From JAFEDN01 sp963712715 (lineage in GTDB: Bacteria > Pseudomonadota > Gammaproteobacteria > Coxiellales > Coxiellaceae), in NCBI GenBank assembly GCA_963712715.1, contig CAVQJI010000016.1:186001-250000 (forward strand): a DNA stretch of 64,000 nt, read 5' to 3'. Below, piece after piece: positions 1 through 7,938 of the stretch (position 1 is its first letter; each line of letters starts with the position of its first letter). Both the position numbers and the translations under genes were made by a program. The notes beneath the pieces were generated by a model. That model worked only from the letters and a program-made list of their open reading frames with translations. It made no database searches and was not told the DNA's origin.

Positions 1-1267
1 ATATTATTTGAGTAATGGTTCGGTTAAAAGCCAGAGCAATTAGACCCAAAAGACCAATTTTAGCATTTCCGGACAAAATAAGACGATTAATGCCTTGATT
101 GCCAGCCAAAGCAGTGGCTCCTTTATCGCCGATACCACAGTTATGTAAGTAGAGGCTTTTTAAACGAGGGCTTGTTGACAAATAACACGCTCCCTCATCA
201 CCAACCGGGTTGCCACTTAAATTAATATCCTCCAGACTTTCACTTTTAGAAATTAAAGCCGCTCCTTTAGGACCGATTTCGCAATTTAATAATGTAAGAT
301 AAGTTAATGCTGTACAATCTGATAAAATGCGAGCCAAATAATCGCCCATGCCATAATCTTTCAGCAGACCATAAAAAGCAAAGCACTTAAGTACTTCCTT
401 TTTCATTTTCAGAAATAATTCAATTCCCCTGGAAGTGATATAAGGACCATCAGAATCACCACCCACAGTAAAATCATTTATATTAGGATGTTGCGAAATG
501 AAACCAATGCCCTGATCATCTATTTTGCTAAAATTTAATTTCAGTACTTTTAAGGTCTTTAGTTCCAAAAACAGGGGAGCTGCTTCATTGGTTATTTTGC
601 AACCGCTCAAGTCAAGGCTGGTCAGACTGGGGTGGCGTGATAAAACTTTGACGCCTTCATAACCCAGGCCAGGACTTTGAGCAAAACCAAGAGTCTTGAA
701 ATGACTGTTTAATAAATGGTAACAATCACCAGGGATAACAGTACTGTCTAACTTAAGTTCTTCCAAACTGGGATGAGTAGATAAAATACAGGCTATTTCA
801 TTATATTTTTGGTACCTGGACTCTAATTCCAAAATCTTTAGGACGGTATTTTTTAATAGTTGAGTGATCCCTTCAAGGCTGAAACTCCCTGCGCTTATGT
901 GGAGTTTTGTCAGGGACTGGTTAGATACCAGAGCAAAAAAACCTTGATCAACACGCTGGTTTATGGAAACACTGGAGTTTGAAAATTGGCCATATAAATT
1001 CAAATCCGTTAAAGTGTTATTACTTGCTAAAAGGCAAACCGCTTCATCCAATTGGTTGGGTACGTGTGCGGTAAGCGTTTTTATATCAGGATTCAATTTT
1101 AAGTAATCCAAAAGATAATGGACCGTCTTGATTTCTTTAATTTCTAAATAAGGGATGTCGATTCCATTATTATTTTTATCAAATTGAGAGAAATATTCGT
1201 TTCTGGTAACGGAATCTAATTGTGTTTTCTCTTCAAATTTTCGCTTCTGGCCTAAAATTGTTTTCAT
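1..1267 (-). CDS. Leucine-rich-repeat protein (3' part outside window)
   Basis: The frame is open from an ATG at 1267 down to the left edge, giving 422 residues with no stop. The start reads MKTILGQKRKFEEK. From about residue 90 the protein is a run of 25-30-residue repeats of the LxxLxLxxNxI ribonuclease-inhibitor kind, for example SLTSLDLSGCKITNEAA, SLEDINLSGNPVGDEGA and RLKSLYLHNCGIGDKGA. No signal peptide or membrane segment is seen. Such proteins are common host-interaction proteins in Legionellales, but the ligand cannot be read from the sequence. Two more LRR genes lie at 10.7-11.8 and 18.5-21.9 kb and share the phrase pattern around LIALAxNxTI, so they look paralogous. The C-terminus is not visible. 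Confidence 0.8.
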   Translation of the reverse strand, partial: MKTILGQKRKFEEKTQLDSVTRNEYFSQFDKNNNGIDIPYLEIKEIKTVHYLLDYLKLNPDIKTLTAHVPNQLDEAVCLLASNNTLTDLNLYGQFSNSSVSINQRVDQGFFALVSNQSLTKLHISAGSFSLEGITQLLKNTVLKILELESRYQKYNEIACILSTHPSLEELKLDSTVIPGDCYHLLNSHFKTLGFAQSPGLGYEGVKVLSRHPSLTSLDLSGCKITNEAAPLFLELKTLKVLKLNFSKIDDQGIGFISQHPNINDFTVGGDSDGPYITSRGIELFLKMKKEVLKCFAFYGLLKDYGMGDYLARILSDCTALTYLTLLNCEIGPKGAALISKSESLEDINLSGNPVGDEGACYLSTSPRLKSLYLHNCGIGDKGATALAGNQGINRLILSGNAKIGLLGLIALAFNRTITQII

Positions 1268-1352
1268 ACTATATACCTTTCAATTATCTTACATACTCTA
1301 TTATTTCTTATAAAAATAAAACAATCAATATACTGCATGGCTCCGCCAGGGC

Positions 1353-1544
1353 GGCGACTCCGCGCTTCGCGCGCATAGGCGTCAGTTTAAGGAAGTTTAG
1401 CCGTCATTGCGAGCGCCAGCGAAGCAATCCAGTACGAGCTTTGTAGAAACTCTGTACTGGATTGCTTCGCTGGCGCTCGCAATGACGGCGTCTTTTGGGA
1501 AAAAAATCCTTAAACTGACGCCTATGCGCTTCGCGCGCAGTCGC
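1353..1544. repeat. Nested palindromic repeat (outer CATAGGCGTCA arms, inner GTCATTGCGAG arms)
   Basis: The 1268-1645 gap holds a two-layer palindrome. The inner hairpin at 1400-1489 starts with GCCGTCATTGCGAGCGCCAG and ends with its near-perfect reverse complement. It sits inside a second inverted repeat whose arms contain GCGCATAGGCGTCAGTTTAA and the complement ending at 1544. The same two layers occur near 13.1 and 36.1 kb. The rest of the gap is AT-rich and holds only the flanking promoters. Confidence 0.85.
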
Positions 1545-1697
1545 AAGTTTCTTAAGTTTATTTTAATATTTTATATTTATAATTAATGAATAGTAAATGA
1601 ATATACTTTAATTATTTGTAAAATCATAAAAAATCAGGCATTTAAATGAATAAAAAAGATGAAAAAGAAACGCTGAAATGTTTGAGCTATCCTGTCT

Positions 1698-2516
1698 ATG
1701 AAGCCCCCCGGAAAAACTGTGTTATTTGGAGAAATAGTTAATCGGGAGGATTTTGATAAAAAACAGAATTGTGTTCCTGTCAATTGGCCGAAGCCCAAAG
1801 TACAATTTGATCGTACTTGTGGGATTTATGCCAGTGCGATCAGTATGGAAGCTAATGGGACGTCTGTTCCACCTGCCCGAAAACGGGATAAACCATTCGA
1901 TTTTAAAATATCCGAAGAAAAACCTACTTCAGTTCGGGAAGTGGCAAAAAAAAATGGCATTACGGAGTTTGGACCTATATTCGATATCGCTCTTCTTTCC
2001 AAATTATTGGACTGTTTCAAAATTAAAGACACTCAAATTCTTAACCTGCCTAAGCACGGCAAAGGTGAGCCTTATATTAAGGCAATTTGCGATCTATTAA
2101 TTAAGGGCAACACCATTATAATCGCCCTGGATGTGAAGGATGGCTTTCCAGCCAAAGATAAGGGTCATGGTTGTCATTGGGCTCTCATTTTCGGATTCAT
2201 TTATTTGAAAAAAGTTAAATTTTTGGTGACTCAATATGGAGGCAATTATCTTTGGGACGGCGAGGCTCTTTTTATGTCAAATAAATTAATGCCCCCAATG
2301 AATCCAAATGAGGGAATTTATGTAAAGGCCAAATTGACAACTTCAATAGGCCCTGTCAGTTCTTATAAAAAAGTTGCAGTAGTCGATGAAAAAACTAATC
2401 TGCCAAAAAAATACTTTAGACGTATTAAAGAAAAAAGCTTAAAAAATTTTCGCTTTACAGGATTAGCAGTCCCGGCGCCGGCTCTAAAAGATAAAGTGCT
2501 TGAATTTAATCCTTAG
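1698..2516 (+). CDS. Papain-like cysteine peptidase candidate
   Basis: A 272-residue protein of unknown function. The segment RTCGIYASAISMEANG places Cys41 in a context typical of the nucleophile of papain-like (C39/C70-like) folds, and GHGCHWALIFGF at about 157-168 supplies a candidate catalytic His (158 or 160) followed by a beta-strand. No signal peptide or membrane helix is seen. The start is uncertain. A better-looking ATG at 1646 opens another frame (MNKKDEKETLKCLSYPVY) that ends at 1741 and would join this one if the C6 run at about 1703 were C5. The 1698 start has no clear Shine-Dalgarno sequence. It is convergent with the LysR gene, from which a small mobile element separates it. Peptidase activity is inferred from motif spacing only. 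Confidence 0.55.
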   Translation: MKPPGKTVLFGEIVNREDFDKKQNCVPVNWPKPKVQFDRTCGIYASAISMEANGTSVPPARKRDKPFDFKISEEKPTSVREVAKKNGITEFGPIFDIALLSKLLDCFKIKDTQILNLPKHGKGEPYIKAICDLLIKGNTIIIALDVKDGFPAKDKGHGCHWALIFGFIYLKKVKFLVTQYGGNYLWDGEALFMSNKLMPPMNPNEGIYVKAKLTTSIGPVSSYKKVAVVDEKTNLPKKYFRRIKEKSLKNFRFTGLAVPAPALKDKVLEFNP

Positions 2517-2529
2517 GTTAAACCTCCTC

Positions 2530-2680
2530 AGGAGTTCCCGCTGAAGGGAACTCTCCTTACGCGATGGGGGATCGCAAGGGGGAGAATCGCGATTCTCCCC
2601 CTTCATTCCGAGCAATCGGCTTCGCCGATGCGCAGGATATAAATAGGAAGCCATGGACGCTGTACTCAGCGGGAATGGCT
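2530..2680. repeat. MITE-like element, copy A
   Basis: An element of about 151 bp beginning AGGAGTTCCCGCTG and ending CAGCGGGAATGGCT, containing the family core GATGGGGGATCGCAAGGGGG and GGATATAAATAGGAAG. Its flanks at 2519-2529 and 2681-2691 match at 9 of 11 positions (AAACCTCCT), like a decayed 11-bp target duplication. It resembles the elements at 6.9, 7.2, 11.9 and 24.9 kb. Confidence 0.7.
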
Positions 2681-2688
2681 GAAACCTC

Positions 2689-3591
2689 CTACTGATCGCT
2701 GAACATATCGCGTAACCAGGTGTGGGCGGGATCTGAAGTGTACGGTTTTGGCCAGGCCATGTGAATATCCACAGATTCGCTGACAAAAGGCAGCTCCTGC
2801 ATTACCAAACCGAATGGATCCACAAGCTCTTCCGCAAGCCGGCGCATGGACGCCAGTAAATAATCGGTATCCCTGACTAAATAAAAAGCCGCCACCATGT
2901 GCGGCAAAGCCAGCACCACGTCGCGTTTTCCGCCTAAATGCTGCAGGGCTTTATCTATTCTTCCTAACGCCGGCATGGAATGCAGATGGTTGGCGATGTG
3001 TTTAGCCTGTAAAAAGCGCTTTAAAGTGAGCGGCTTTTGTAATAAAGGATGATCTTTCCTGCCCACGCAAACAGCGGTCTCGGTGAACAGGCATTGAGTC
3101 TGTAACAACGTCGTCGGAATTTTTTCACAGAATATGCCAATGGCTAAATCAAGCCTCTCGGTTTCGAATACCTCGTGATGATCCAGCAAATTAAGATTAA
3201 TGATTTTCAGGGAAATATTCGGCGCAACCTGTGCTATTTTAGCAAGTACCCGCGGCAATACCAGAAATTCCGTATAATCATTCATCCCAATTCTGAACGT
3301 GCGGACGGCGGTGGCGGGATCAAAAGCTTGCGGCGCATGGATCATACTCTTAATATTCTCCAGAACCCGGTGAATCTGCGGCTGCAATTCCAGCGCACGC
3401 CGGGTTGGGATCATTCCATGCGGACCGCGCACCAGGACCTCGTCCTGCAATAACTCGCGTAACTGCGCCAGCGCAATACTCATGGCTGACTGACTGATAT
3501 TTACCTTATGAGCCGCCCGGGTGACCTGCCTTTCGGATAACAGGGCGTCCAGCGCCACCAGGAGGTTGAGATTAATTTTTTCCAAATTCAT
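2689..3591 (-). CDS. LysR-family transcriptional regulator
   Basis: 300 residues from the ATG at 3591 (MNLEKINLNLL). A longer in-frame start at 3675 would add 28 hydrophobic residues that the family lacks and would run into the divergent gene. Residues about 5-65 form the LysR winged helix-turn-helix (LSERQVTRAAHKVNISQSAM), followed by a substrate-binding domain of two Rossmann-like lobes. The closest style is the NodD/SyrM/LeuO branch (NLNLLVALDALL). It is divergent from the MFS exporter at 3660 across a 68-bp gap, the usual arrangement of a LysR regulator and its target. The ligand is not predictable. The last codons lie in the flank of the mobile element. Confidence 0.9.
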   Translation of the reverse strand: MNLEKINLNLLVALDALLSERQVTRAAHKVNISQSAMSIALAQLRELLQDEVLVRGPHGMIPTRRALELQPQIHRVLENIKSMIHAPQAFDPATAVRTFRIGMNDYTEFLVLPRVLAKIAQVAPNISLKIINLNLLDHHEVFETERLDLAIGIFCEKIPTTLLQTQCLFTETAVCVGRKDHPLLQKPLTLKRFLQAKHIANHLHSMPALGRIDKALQHLGGKRDVVLALPHMVAAFYLVRDTDYLLASMRRLAEELVDPFGLVMQELPFVSESVDIHMAWPKPYTSDPAHTWLRDMFSDQ

Positions 3592-3659
3592 TTTATAAAT
3601 ACTACCTATGAGAACAATTAATTTTACTAATTTAACAAAAACTGATAAAATAATCAAAT
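3592..3659. promoter_or_regulatory. Divergent promoter region, LysR regulator / MFS exporter
   Basis: A 68-bp AT-rich interval between divergently transcribed genes. LysR proteins normally bind such a region and control both directions. No perfect T-N11-A dyad was assigned, so the operator itself is inferred from arrangement only. Confidence 0.45.
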
Positions 3660-4886
3660 ATGAATAAAATAACAATCAGTCCTAAGGTATGGGTAGGCAT
3701 TTTATCGGCTCTGGTGACCTCTTTAGGTTTAATGGCAACCGATATTTATGCACCCGCCATGCCCGCAGTGACACGGGCGCTGCTGACTTCACCCAATGTC
3801 GTGCAGTTAACCGTTACCCTCTTTTTGATCGCCGCAGGGGGATCCCAATTAATCTATGGGCCGTTGTCTGATCAATGGGGCCGCCGGCCGGTGTTACTCG
3901 CAGGGCTGGGTATCTATATTCTGGGGTCGGCTTTATGCACTTTTGCACCTAACATGGGCCTGTTACTGGCAGGCCGTTTTATCCAGGGTATCGGCACCGG
4001 CGCGATCATGTCCCTTAACCGGGTCATCATCCGCGATACTTTTTCGGGCCTGCAGCTGGTTAAAGCCATGTCATATATTGGGGCGTTTGTGGCCCTGGCT
4101 CCGGCAATAGCGCCGGCTTTTGGCGGATTTATCCAATTTCATTTAGGCTGGCGCTGGATATTTGGCTTTTTGTTGATATACAGCCTGGCATTAAGCATGC
4201 TGGCCTGGTACTGCTTACCCGAAACTCATGTGTCGCGCATGAATCAACCGCTATCGCTTAGGCGGGTAGTGAATAATTACGGAATAATCATCCGCAATCG
4301 CCGGTTTTGGGCTAACGTCAGCTGCGCGGGTCTGGCATTTGCCGCCATGATTACCTGTGCGACGATTAATCCTTTTCTCATCGAAAATGGTCTCGGCAAA
4401 ACAGCGGCGGAATATGGGTTCTGGGCCATGGTCAGTGCGGTGGGGTTTCTCATTGGTATGATCAGTAATACGCACATTGTCGGACGTTTTGGCGTCCGGC
4501 GCACTCTGCAGATCGGCAATAGTCTGATATTAATCATGGCGGTGGTGTTTATCGTCACGGGTTATCTGAAAATCATGAGTGTCGCCTGGATTATCGGGCC
4601 GACGATCGGTATCGAGCTGGGAATCGCCCTGGTTTTTCCGAATGCTTTTATCGGCGCCATTACACCTTTCTCAATGATCGCCGGAGCGGCTGGAGCACTC
4701 TATGGCTGCACTCAAATCGGCATCAGCTTTATCTTCAGTATTGTGGTGGCGTTGATCAACGAATCCAGCACCTTGCCGATGGGTATTTTATTGCTTTGTA
4801 CCGCCTCTTTGGGATTATTAATTTACGGCCTACTCAATGACCCATCCTGGGAAAATTCCAGCGCGCCGGCGGTGGGAGCGGATTAA
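3660..4886 (+). CDS. MFS drug exporter, Bcr/CflA family
   Basis: 408 residues with about 12 transmembrane helices. The first helix carries the DIYAPAMPA signature of Bcr/CflA proton-drug antiporters (residues about 22-35), and motif A, GPLSDQWGRRPVLLAG, follows in the loop between helices 2 and 3. It would export small toxic compounds from the cytoplasm using the proton gradient. The divergent LysR gene is its probable regulator. The 3' end overlaps the convergent F-box gene by 4 nt. Substrate not predictable. Confidence 0.9.
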   Translation: MNKITISPKVWVGILSALVTSLGLMATDIYAPAMPAVTRALLTSPNVVQLTVTLFLIAAGGSQLIYGPLSDQWGRRPVLLAGLGIYILGSALCTFAPNMGLLLAGRFIQGIGTGAIMSLNRVIIRDTFSGLQLVKAMSYIGAFVALAPAIAPAFGGFIQFHLGWRWIFGFLLIYSLALSMLAWYCLPETHVSRMNQPLSLRRVVNNYGIIIRNRRFWANVSCAGLAFAAMITCATINPFLIENGLGKTAAEYGFWAMVSAVGFLIGMISNTHIVGRFGVRRTLQIGNSLILIMAVVFIVTGYLKIMSVAWIIGPTIGIELGIALVFPNAFIGAITPFSMIAGAAGALYGCTQIGISFIFSIVVALINESSTLPMGILLLCTASLGLLIYGLLNDPSWENSSAPAVGAD

Positions 4887-5500
4887 ATGCTCTTTGACGG
4901 TTCATTGCTTCGGTTTGGATTCTGCTCACTGGTCAATCCTTTCGAGCTGGTTTTTCTGTTCCTCAAAATATGATGTTTTAATTCGCTCATTTTTTCTTCA
5001 CGAAGCGCCAAAGTTTGTTTTTTTTGCTTCGATTTTTTCTGAAGATTATAATATTGAATGCCACACCATGCGACTGGAACCACAGCGACCGATCCTGTTA
5101 TCAAAGGAACAGGCCACATTCCCACTGATCGAACTAACCCCTGCAAAACTGGTTTACCTAATAAGGCTATTATCATAATCCATTTAAAGCCTTTTACGGA
5201 ATGGTACATAGCATCAGCAAACATTTTCATACATCGTTCCGGTTCCTTGCTTGCCTCCATTGTTAAAGCGTTTTTATCTTCCTGCATTTCCATAGAAAAC
5301 TGTTTCAGAGCGGGAACTTTTTCCTCACCCGTCATTAAAAATTTTTCGCAGAGATCTTTAAAAGACTTTGAAACTAACCTTGTATTATTGATATTATAAA
5401 TATCTAAACAGGCCAAAATACAAAATATATGCACATCGGGAAGCTTCGGAAGCGACATTTTATATTCATTGATATCATTTATACCATTCTTCATTTTCAT
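4883..5500 (-). CDS. F-box-like domain protein with two membrane segments
   Basis: 205 residues. Residues 17-52 fit the F-box pattern: LPKLPDVHIFCILACLDIYN, then NTRLVSKSFKDLC, with the conserved LP, the IL-xxL spacing and the R-VSK-F-xL end. F-boxes bind SKP1 in eukaryotic SCF ubiquitin ligases, and bacterial F-box proteins such as Legionella AnkB recruit host ligases. Two hydrophobic stretches follow at about residues 104-122 and 128-150, then a basic, Lys/Gln-rich tail. No substrate-binding repeat (ankyrin, LRR) is present. The start could also be Met15 (MSLPKLPDV). The role as a secreted host-targeting protein is inferred. Confidence 0.6.
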   Translation of the reverse strand: MKMKNGINDINEYKMSLPKLPDVHIFCILACLDIYNINNTRLVSKSFKDLCEKFLMTGEEKVPALKQFSMEMQEDKNALTMEASKEPERCMKMFADAMYHSVKGFKWIMIIALLGKPVLQGLVRSVGMWPVPLITGSVAVVPVAWCGIQYYNLQKKSKQKKQTLALREEKMSELKHHILRNRKTSSKGLTSEQNPNRSNEPSKSI

Positions 5501-5588
5501 CCCCTTATTTAGTAGTTCTTATTAAAGTTAAACAAATATTGTTAAACAAATATTTAGAATTATGTCAACGGCATGTAGTTTCTCTGCA

Positions 5589-5718
5589 CACGACAAATTC
5601 GTCATTGCGAGCGTGAGCGAAGCAATCCAGTACAAGACCTAGCGCTAAGTAATTGATTTTACACACGCATCGAACTGGATTGCTTCGCTAGCGCTCGCAA
5701 TGACAAATTCGTCGTGTA
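5589..5718. repeat. Palindromic repeat, GTCATTGCGAG family
   Basis: Two arms, GTCATTGCGAGCGTGAGCGA and the complement ending AATGACAAATTCGTCGTG, surround a loop of about 45 nt. The arms extend outward through CGACAAATTC on both sides. It fills the gap between the 5' end of the F-box gene and the 3' end of ychF and could act as a transcript hairpin. Confidence 0.85.
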
Positions 5719-5756
5719 TAGAGGTGTAGTTTATTCAATGACTTTGTAAAATCCAG

Positions 5757-6851
5757 CTACACATTAAAGCGGAATAAAATAACGTCGCCATCCTTAACGA
5801 CATAATCCTTGCCTTCCAGACGCCATTTACCCGCTTCCTTGGCCCCCTGCTCGCCTTTATTTGCGATGTAATCCTCATAACCAATCACTTCCGCGCGGAT
5901 AAAGCCTTTTTCAAAATCCGTGTGAATGACGGCGGCCGCCTGTGGGGCTTTCATGCCCTGGGTGATGGTCCATGCCCTGGCTTCTTTAGGCCCGGCGGTG
6001 AAATAAGTCTGTAACCCCAATAGTCGATAACCTGCCCGGATCAAACGGTTCAGTCCCGGTTCTTCCAGCCCGAGACTGGATAAAAATTCTTTTTGCTCGG
6101 CTTCCGCCAGTTCAGCGATTTCCGATTCCAAAGCGGCGCAAATCGGCACCGCCTCACTGCCGGTTTGCTTTGCGTATTGCATAACTCTTTCCAGCAGAGG
6201 ATTATTTTGCAGCCCATTTTCATCTACGTTGGCAACGTACAATACCGGCTTCATGGTGAGTAGCTGCAGGGGTTCGACCAGCGCCAAATCCTCCGCATCC
6301 AGGTTTAATGATCGGGCGGCTTTGCCCTGATCTAACTGGGCTTTGAGTTTTTCGAGTAACTCATAAGCGTGTTTTCCGGCTTTGTCCAGGCCTTTCTTCG
6401 CCTCCTTGCCGGCTTTTTGCAGGGCTTTATCAACGGTGACCAAGTCTGCGAGCGCCAGCTCGGTGTGGATCACTTCAATATCTTCGAGAGGATCAACTTT
6501 TCCGGCGACATGCACGACGTCATCGTTGACAAAACAGCGGACAACGTGGGCGATCGCCTGGGTTTCGCGGATATGCGCCAGGAACTGATTGCCCAACCCC
6601 TCGCCCTGCGCGGCTCCCGCGACCAGACCGGCGATATCGACAAATTTCATAGTGGTCGGCACGATTTGTTTGGATTGGGCGATGGCGGCGATTTTATTTA
6701 AACGCTCGTCTGGCATCGGCACAATACCGACATTAGGCTCAATGGTACAGAAAGGATAGTTGGCCGCTTCAATACCCGCCTTCGTCAAAGCATTAAATAA
6801 AGTTGATTTGCCGACATTAGGCAGGCCGACGATGCCACATTTAAATCCCAT
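5757..6851 (-). CDS. ychF: Redox-regulated ATPase YchF
   Basis: 364 residues, the normal length for this OBG-family P-loop protein. It starts MGFKCGIVGLPNVGKSTLFN with the G1 loop at 8-16. G3 is DIAGLVAGAAQGEGLGNQFL, and the C-terminal TGS domain ends KDYVVKDGDVILFRFNV. YchF hydrolyses ATP in preference to GTP and associates with ribosomes and stress control. It belongs to the conserved string tRNA-Gln, prs, rplY, pth, ychF, all on this strand. Pth is separated from it by an insertion-scarred gap of about 1.1 kb, so the two are probably no longer co-transcribed. Confidence 0.97.
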   Translation of the reverse strand: MGFKCGIVGLPNVGKSTLFNALTKAGIEAANYPFCTIEPNVGIVPMPDERLNKIAAIAQSKQIVPTTMKFVDIAGLVAGAAQGEGLGNQFLAHIRETQAIAHVVRCFVNDDVVHVAGKVDPLEDIEVIHTELALADLVTVDKALQKAGKEAKKGLDKAGKHAYELLEKLKAQLDQGKAARSLNLDAEDLALVEPLQLLTMKPVLYVANVDENGLQNNPLLERVMQYAKQTGSEAVPICAALESEIAELAEAEQKEFLSSLGLEEPGLNRLIRAGYRLLGLQTYFTAGPKEARAWTITQGMKAPQAAAVIHTDFEKGFIRAEVIGYEDYIANKGEQGAKEAGKWRLEGKDYVVKDGDVILFRFNV

Positions 6852-6897
6852 AGCTCAAAATCCTATCATTTTTTGATCCAGCTCGCCAGCAATTTGC

Positions 6898-7022
6898 CGC
6901 TGAATACAGCGGCAAATTGCTTCCTGTTTATATCCTCCGCTCGGCGAAGCCGATGCTCGGAATGAAGAAGGGAGACGCTCCGCTCTCTCCCCCTTCGAAC
7001 CCCCATCGGGGAGGGAATTGCT
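6898..7022. repeat. MITE-like element, copy B (short)
   Basis: About 125 bp starting AGCAATTTGCCGCTG and ending GAGGGAATTGCT, with the family core of GCTCGGCGAAGCCGATGCTC and the GGGAGACGCTCCGCTC hairpin. No matching target duplication is seen, so the copy is old or truncated. A short inverted repeat, ACTTCGGTTGCAACCGAAGT, follows at about 7034-7053. Confidence 0.6.
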
Positions 7023-7089
7023 GCCGCTCCGAAACTTCGGTTGCAACCGAAGTTTTTATGTCTCATAATTAGGTTACAACCGAAACCTT

Positions 7090-7804
7090 GAGGCGTCTGT
7101 TGAGAAAATATTTAAGTACGTTATAAATTCTTCGCTTGGTGAACTAAACACGCATAAACTTTCCAGATATTTAGGCACGGATTACAGCAATTCCCGGCGA
7201 GTTTTAACTGTTTGAATAATAAAAATAAACCTGCCTTTATTAAAGATAATTTTCGTAGAAAATACTTTGCCCGATGGGGGATCGCAAGGGGGAGAGAGCG
7301 GAGCGTCTCCCCCTTCATTCCGAGCATCGGCTCTGCCGAGCGCAGGATATAAACCAGAAAGGAATTCTCGGCTTCGCCGAGAATTCCTGCACGGATTACG
7401 AAACAATTGACAATTACATAAAATACCTCAATGAAGCTGGATTAATTCGCTGTCTCTATTCCGAGAAAGCCGGGAAACCTTTTTTACATAAACCAGCGAA
7501 AATATATCCGGAAAATACCAATCTTATTTATGCTAATTATATATTACCGCAAAATGCGGATAATACTTTGGGAAAAATCAGAGAAACCTTTACGGTCAAT
7601 AGTCTTCAAAATGCCGATCAGAAAATTTTTTATAATGAGCAGGGGGATTTTAAAATTGATTGTTATCATTGTGAAGTCGGCGGAAAAAATAAGCAGTTTC
7701 ACCAGATTAAAAATCATTCGAATGGTTTTATTATTGCCGATGATCTGGTCACTGGCTCCAACAAAAATACAATCCCTCTTTATCTATTAGGTTTTTTAAC
7801 TTAA
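7090..7804 (+). pseudogene. DUF4143-type AAA ATPase remnant, split by element C
   Basis: Removing the element at 7186-7388 and one copy of its 11-bp duplication restores an open frame: VEKIFKYVINSSLGELNTHK, then LSRYLGTDYETIDNYIKYLN, EAGLIRCLYSEKAGKPF and IYPENTNLIYANY, ending at 7804. This is the C-terminal part of the DUF4143 ATPase family: winged helix (xxIDNYIxYLxEAGLI), KIYxENTNLxYA, then GKIRETFTVNSL. The N-terminal Walker domain is absent. It is a truncated gene later hit by the transposon. Fragments of similar genes lie at 22.34 and 25.16 kb. Confidence 0.8.
7186..7388. repeat. MITE-like element, copy C, with 11-bp target duplication
   Basis: A 203-bp element beginning AGCAATTCCCGGCGAG and ending CGGCTTCGCCGAGAATTCCT. 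It is flanked on both sides by GCACGGATTAC (7175-7185 and 7389-7399), an exact 11-bp target-site duplication. No transposase is encoded. It is the reverse complement of the copy at 24.9 kb, with very high similarity by eye. Confidence 0.85.
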
Positions 7805-7819
7805 GGTCGTGGGGTCAAG

Positions 7820-7937
7820 TTAAGCGATTGAGCACCAAAAAGCATAGTCATTGCGAGCGTGAGCGAAGCAATCCAGTTCGAACTTTGTAGAAATTCTATA
7901 CTGGATTGCTTCGCTCGCGCTCGCAATGACGGCGTCC
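7820..7937. repeat. Palindromic repeat, GTCATTGCGAG family, abutting pth
   Basis: The hairpin core at 7847-7934 has arms TCATTGCGAGCGTGAGCGAA and its complement. Flanking TCAAGTTAAGCGATTGAGCA on the left and GGACTTGACGC on the right belong to the outer layer. The copy at 36.06-36.17 kb is nearly identical through the loop. The right arm supplies the last codons of pth. Confidence 0.8.
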
Positions 7938-7938
7938 T

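Noticed and set aside
1222..1446. 74-residue ORF near the first palindrome
   Set aside because: It overlaps the LRR gene start on the other strand and consists largely of palindrome-encoded residues (RQRSNPVRAL), which recur at every copy of the repeat.
2484..2786. 100-residue minus-strand ORF
   Set aside because: It spans the mobile element and the end of the LysR gene in another frame; Ser/Pro/Arg-rich translation of the repeat core, no conserved domain.
6855..7406. Several minus-strand ORFs of 63-74 residues
   Set aside because: They are translations of MITE-like copies B and C (phrases such as GGSKGERAERLP and CDPPSGKVF recur with each copy), not genes.
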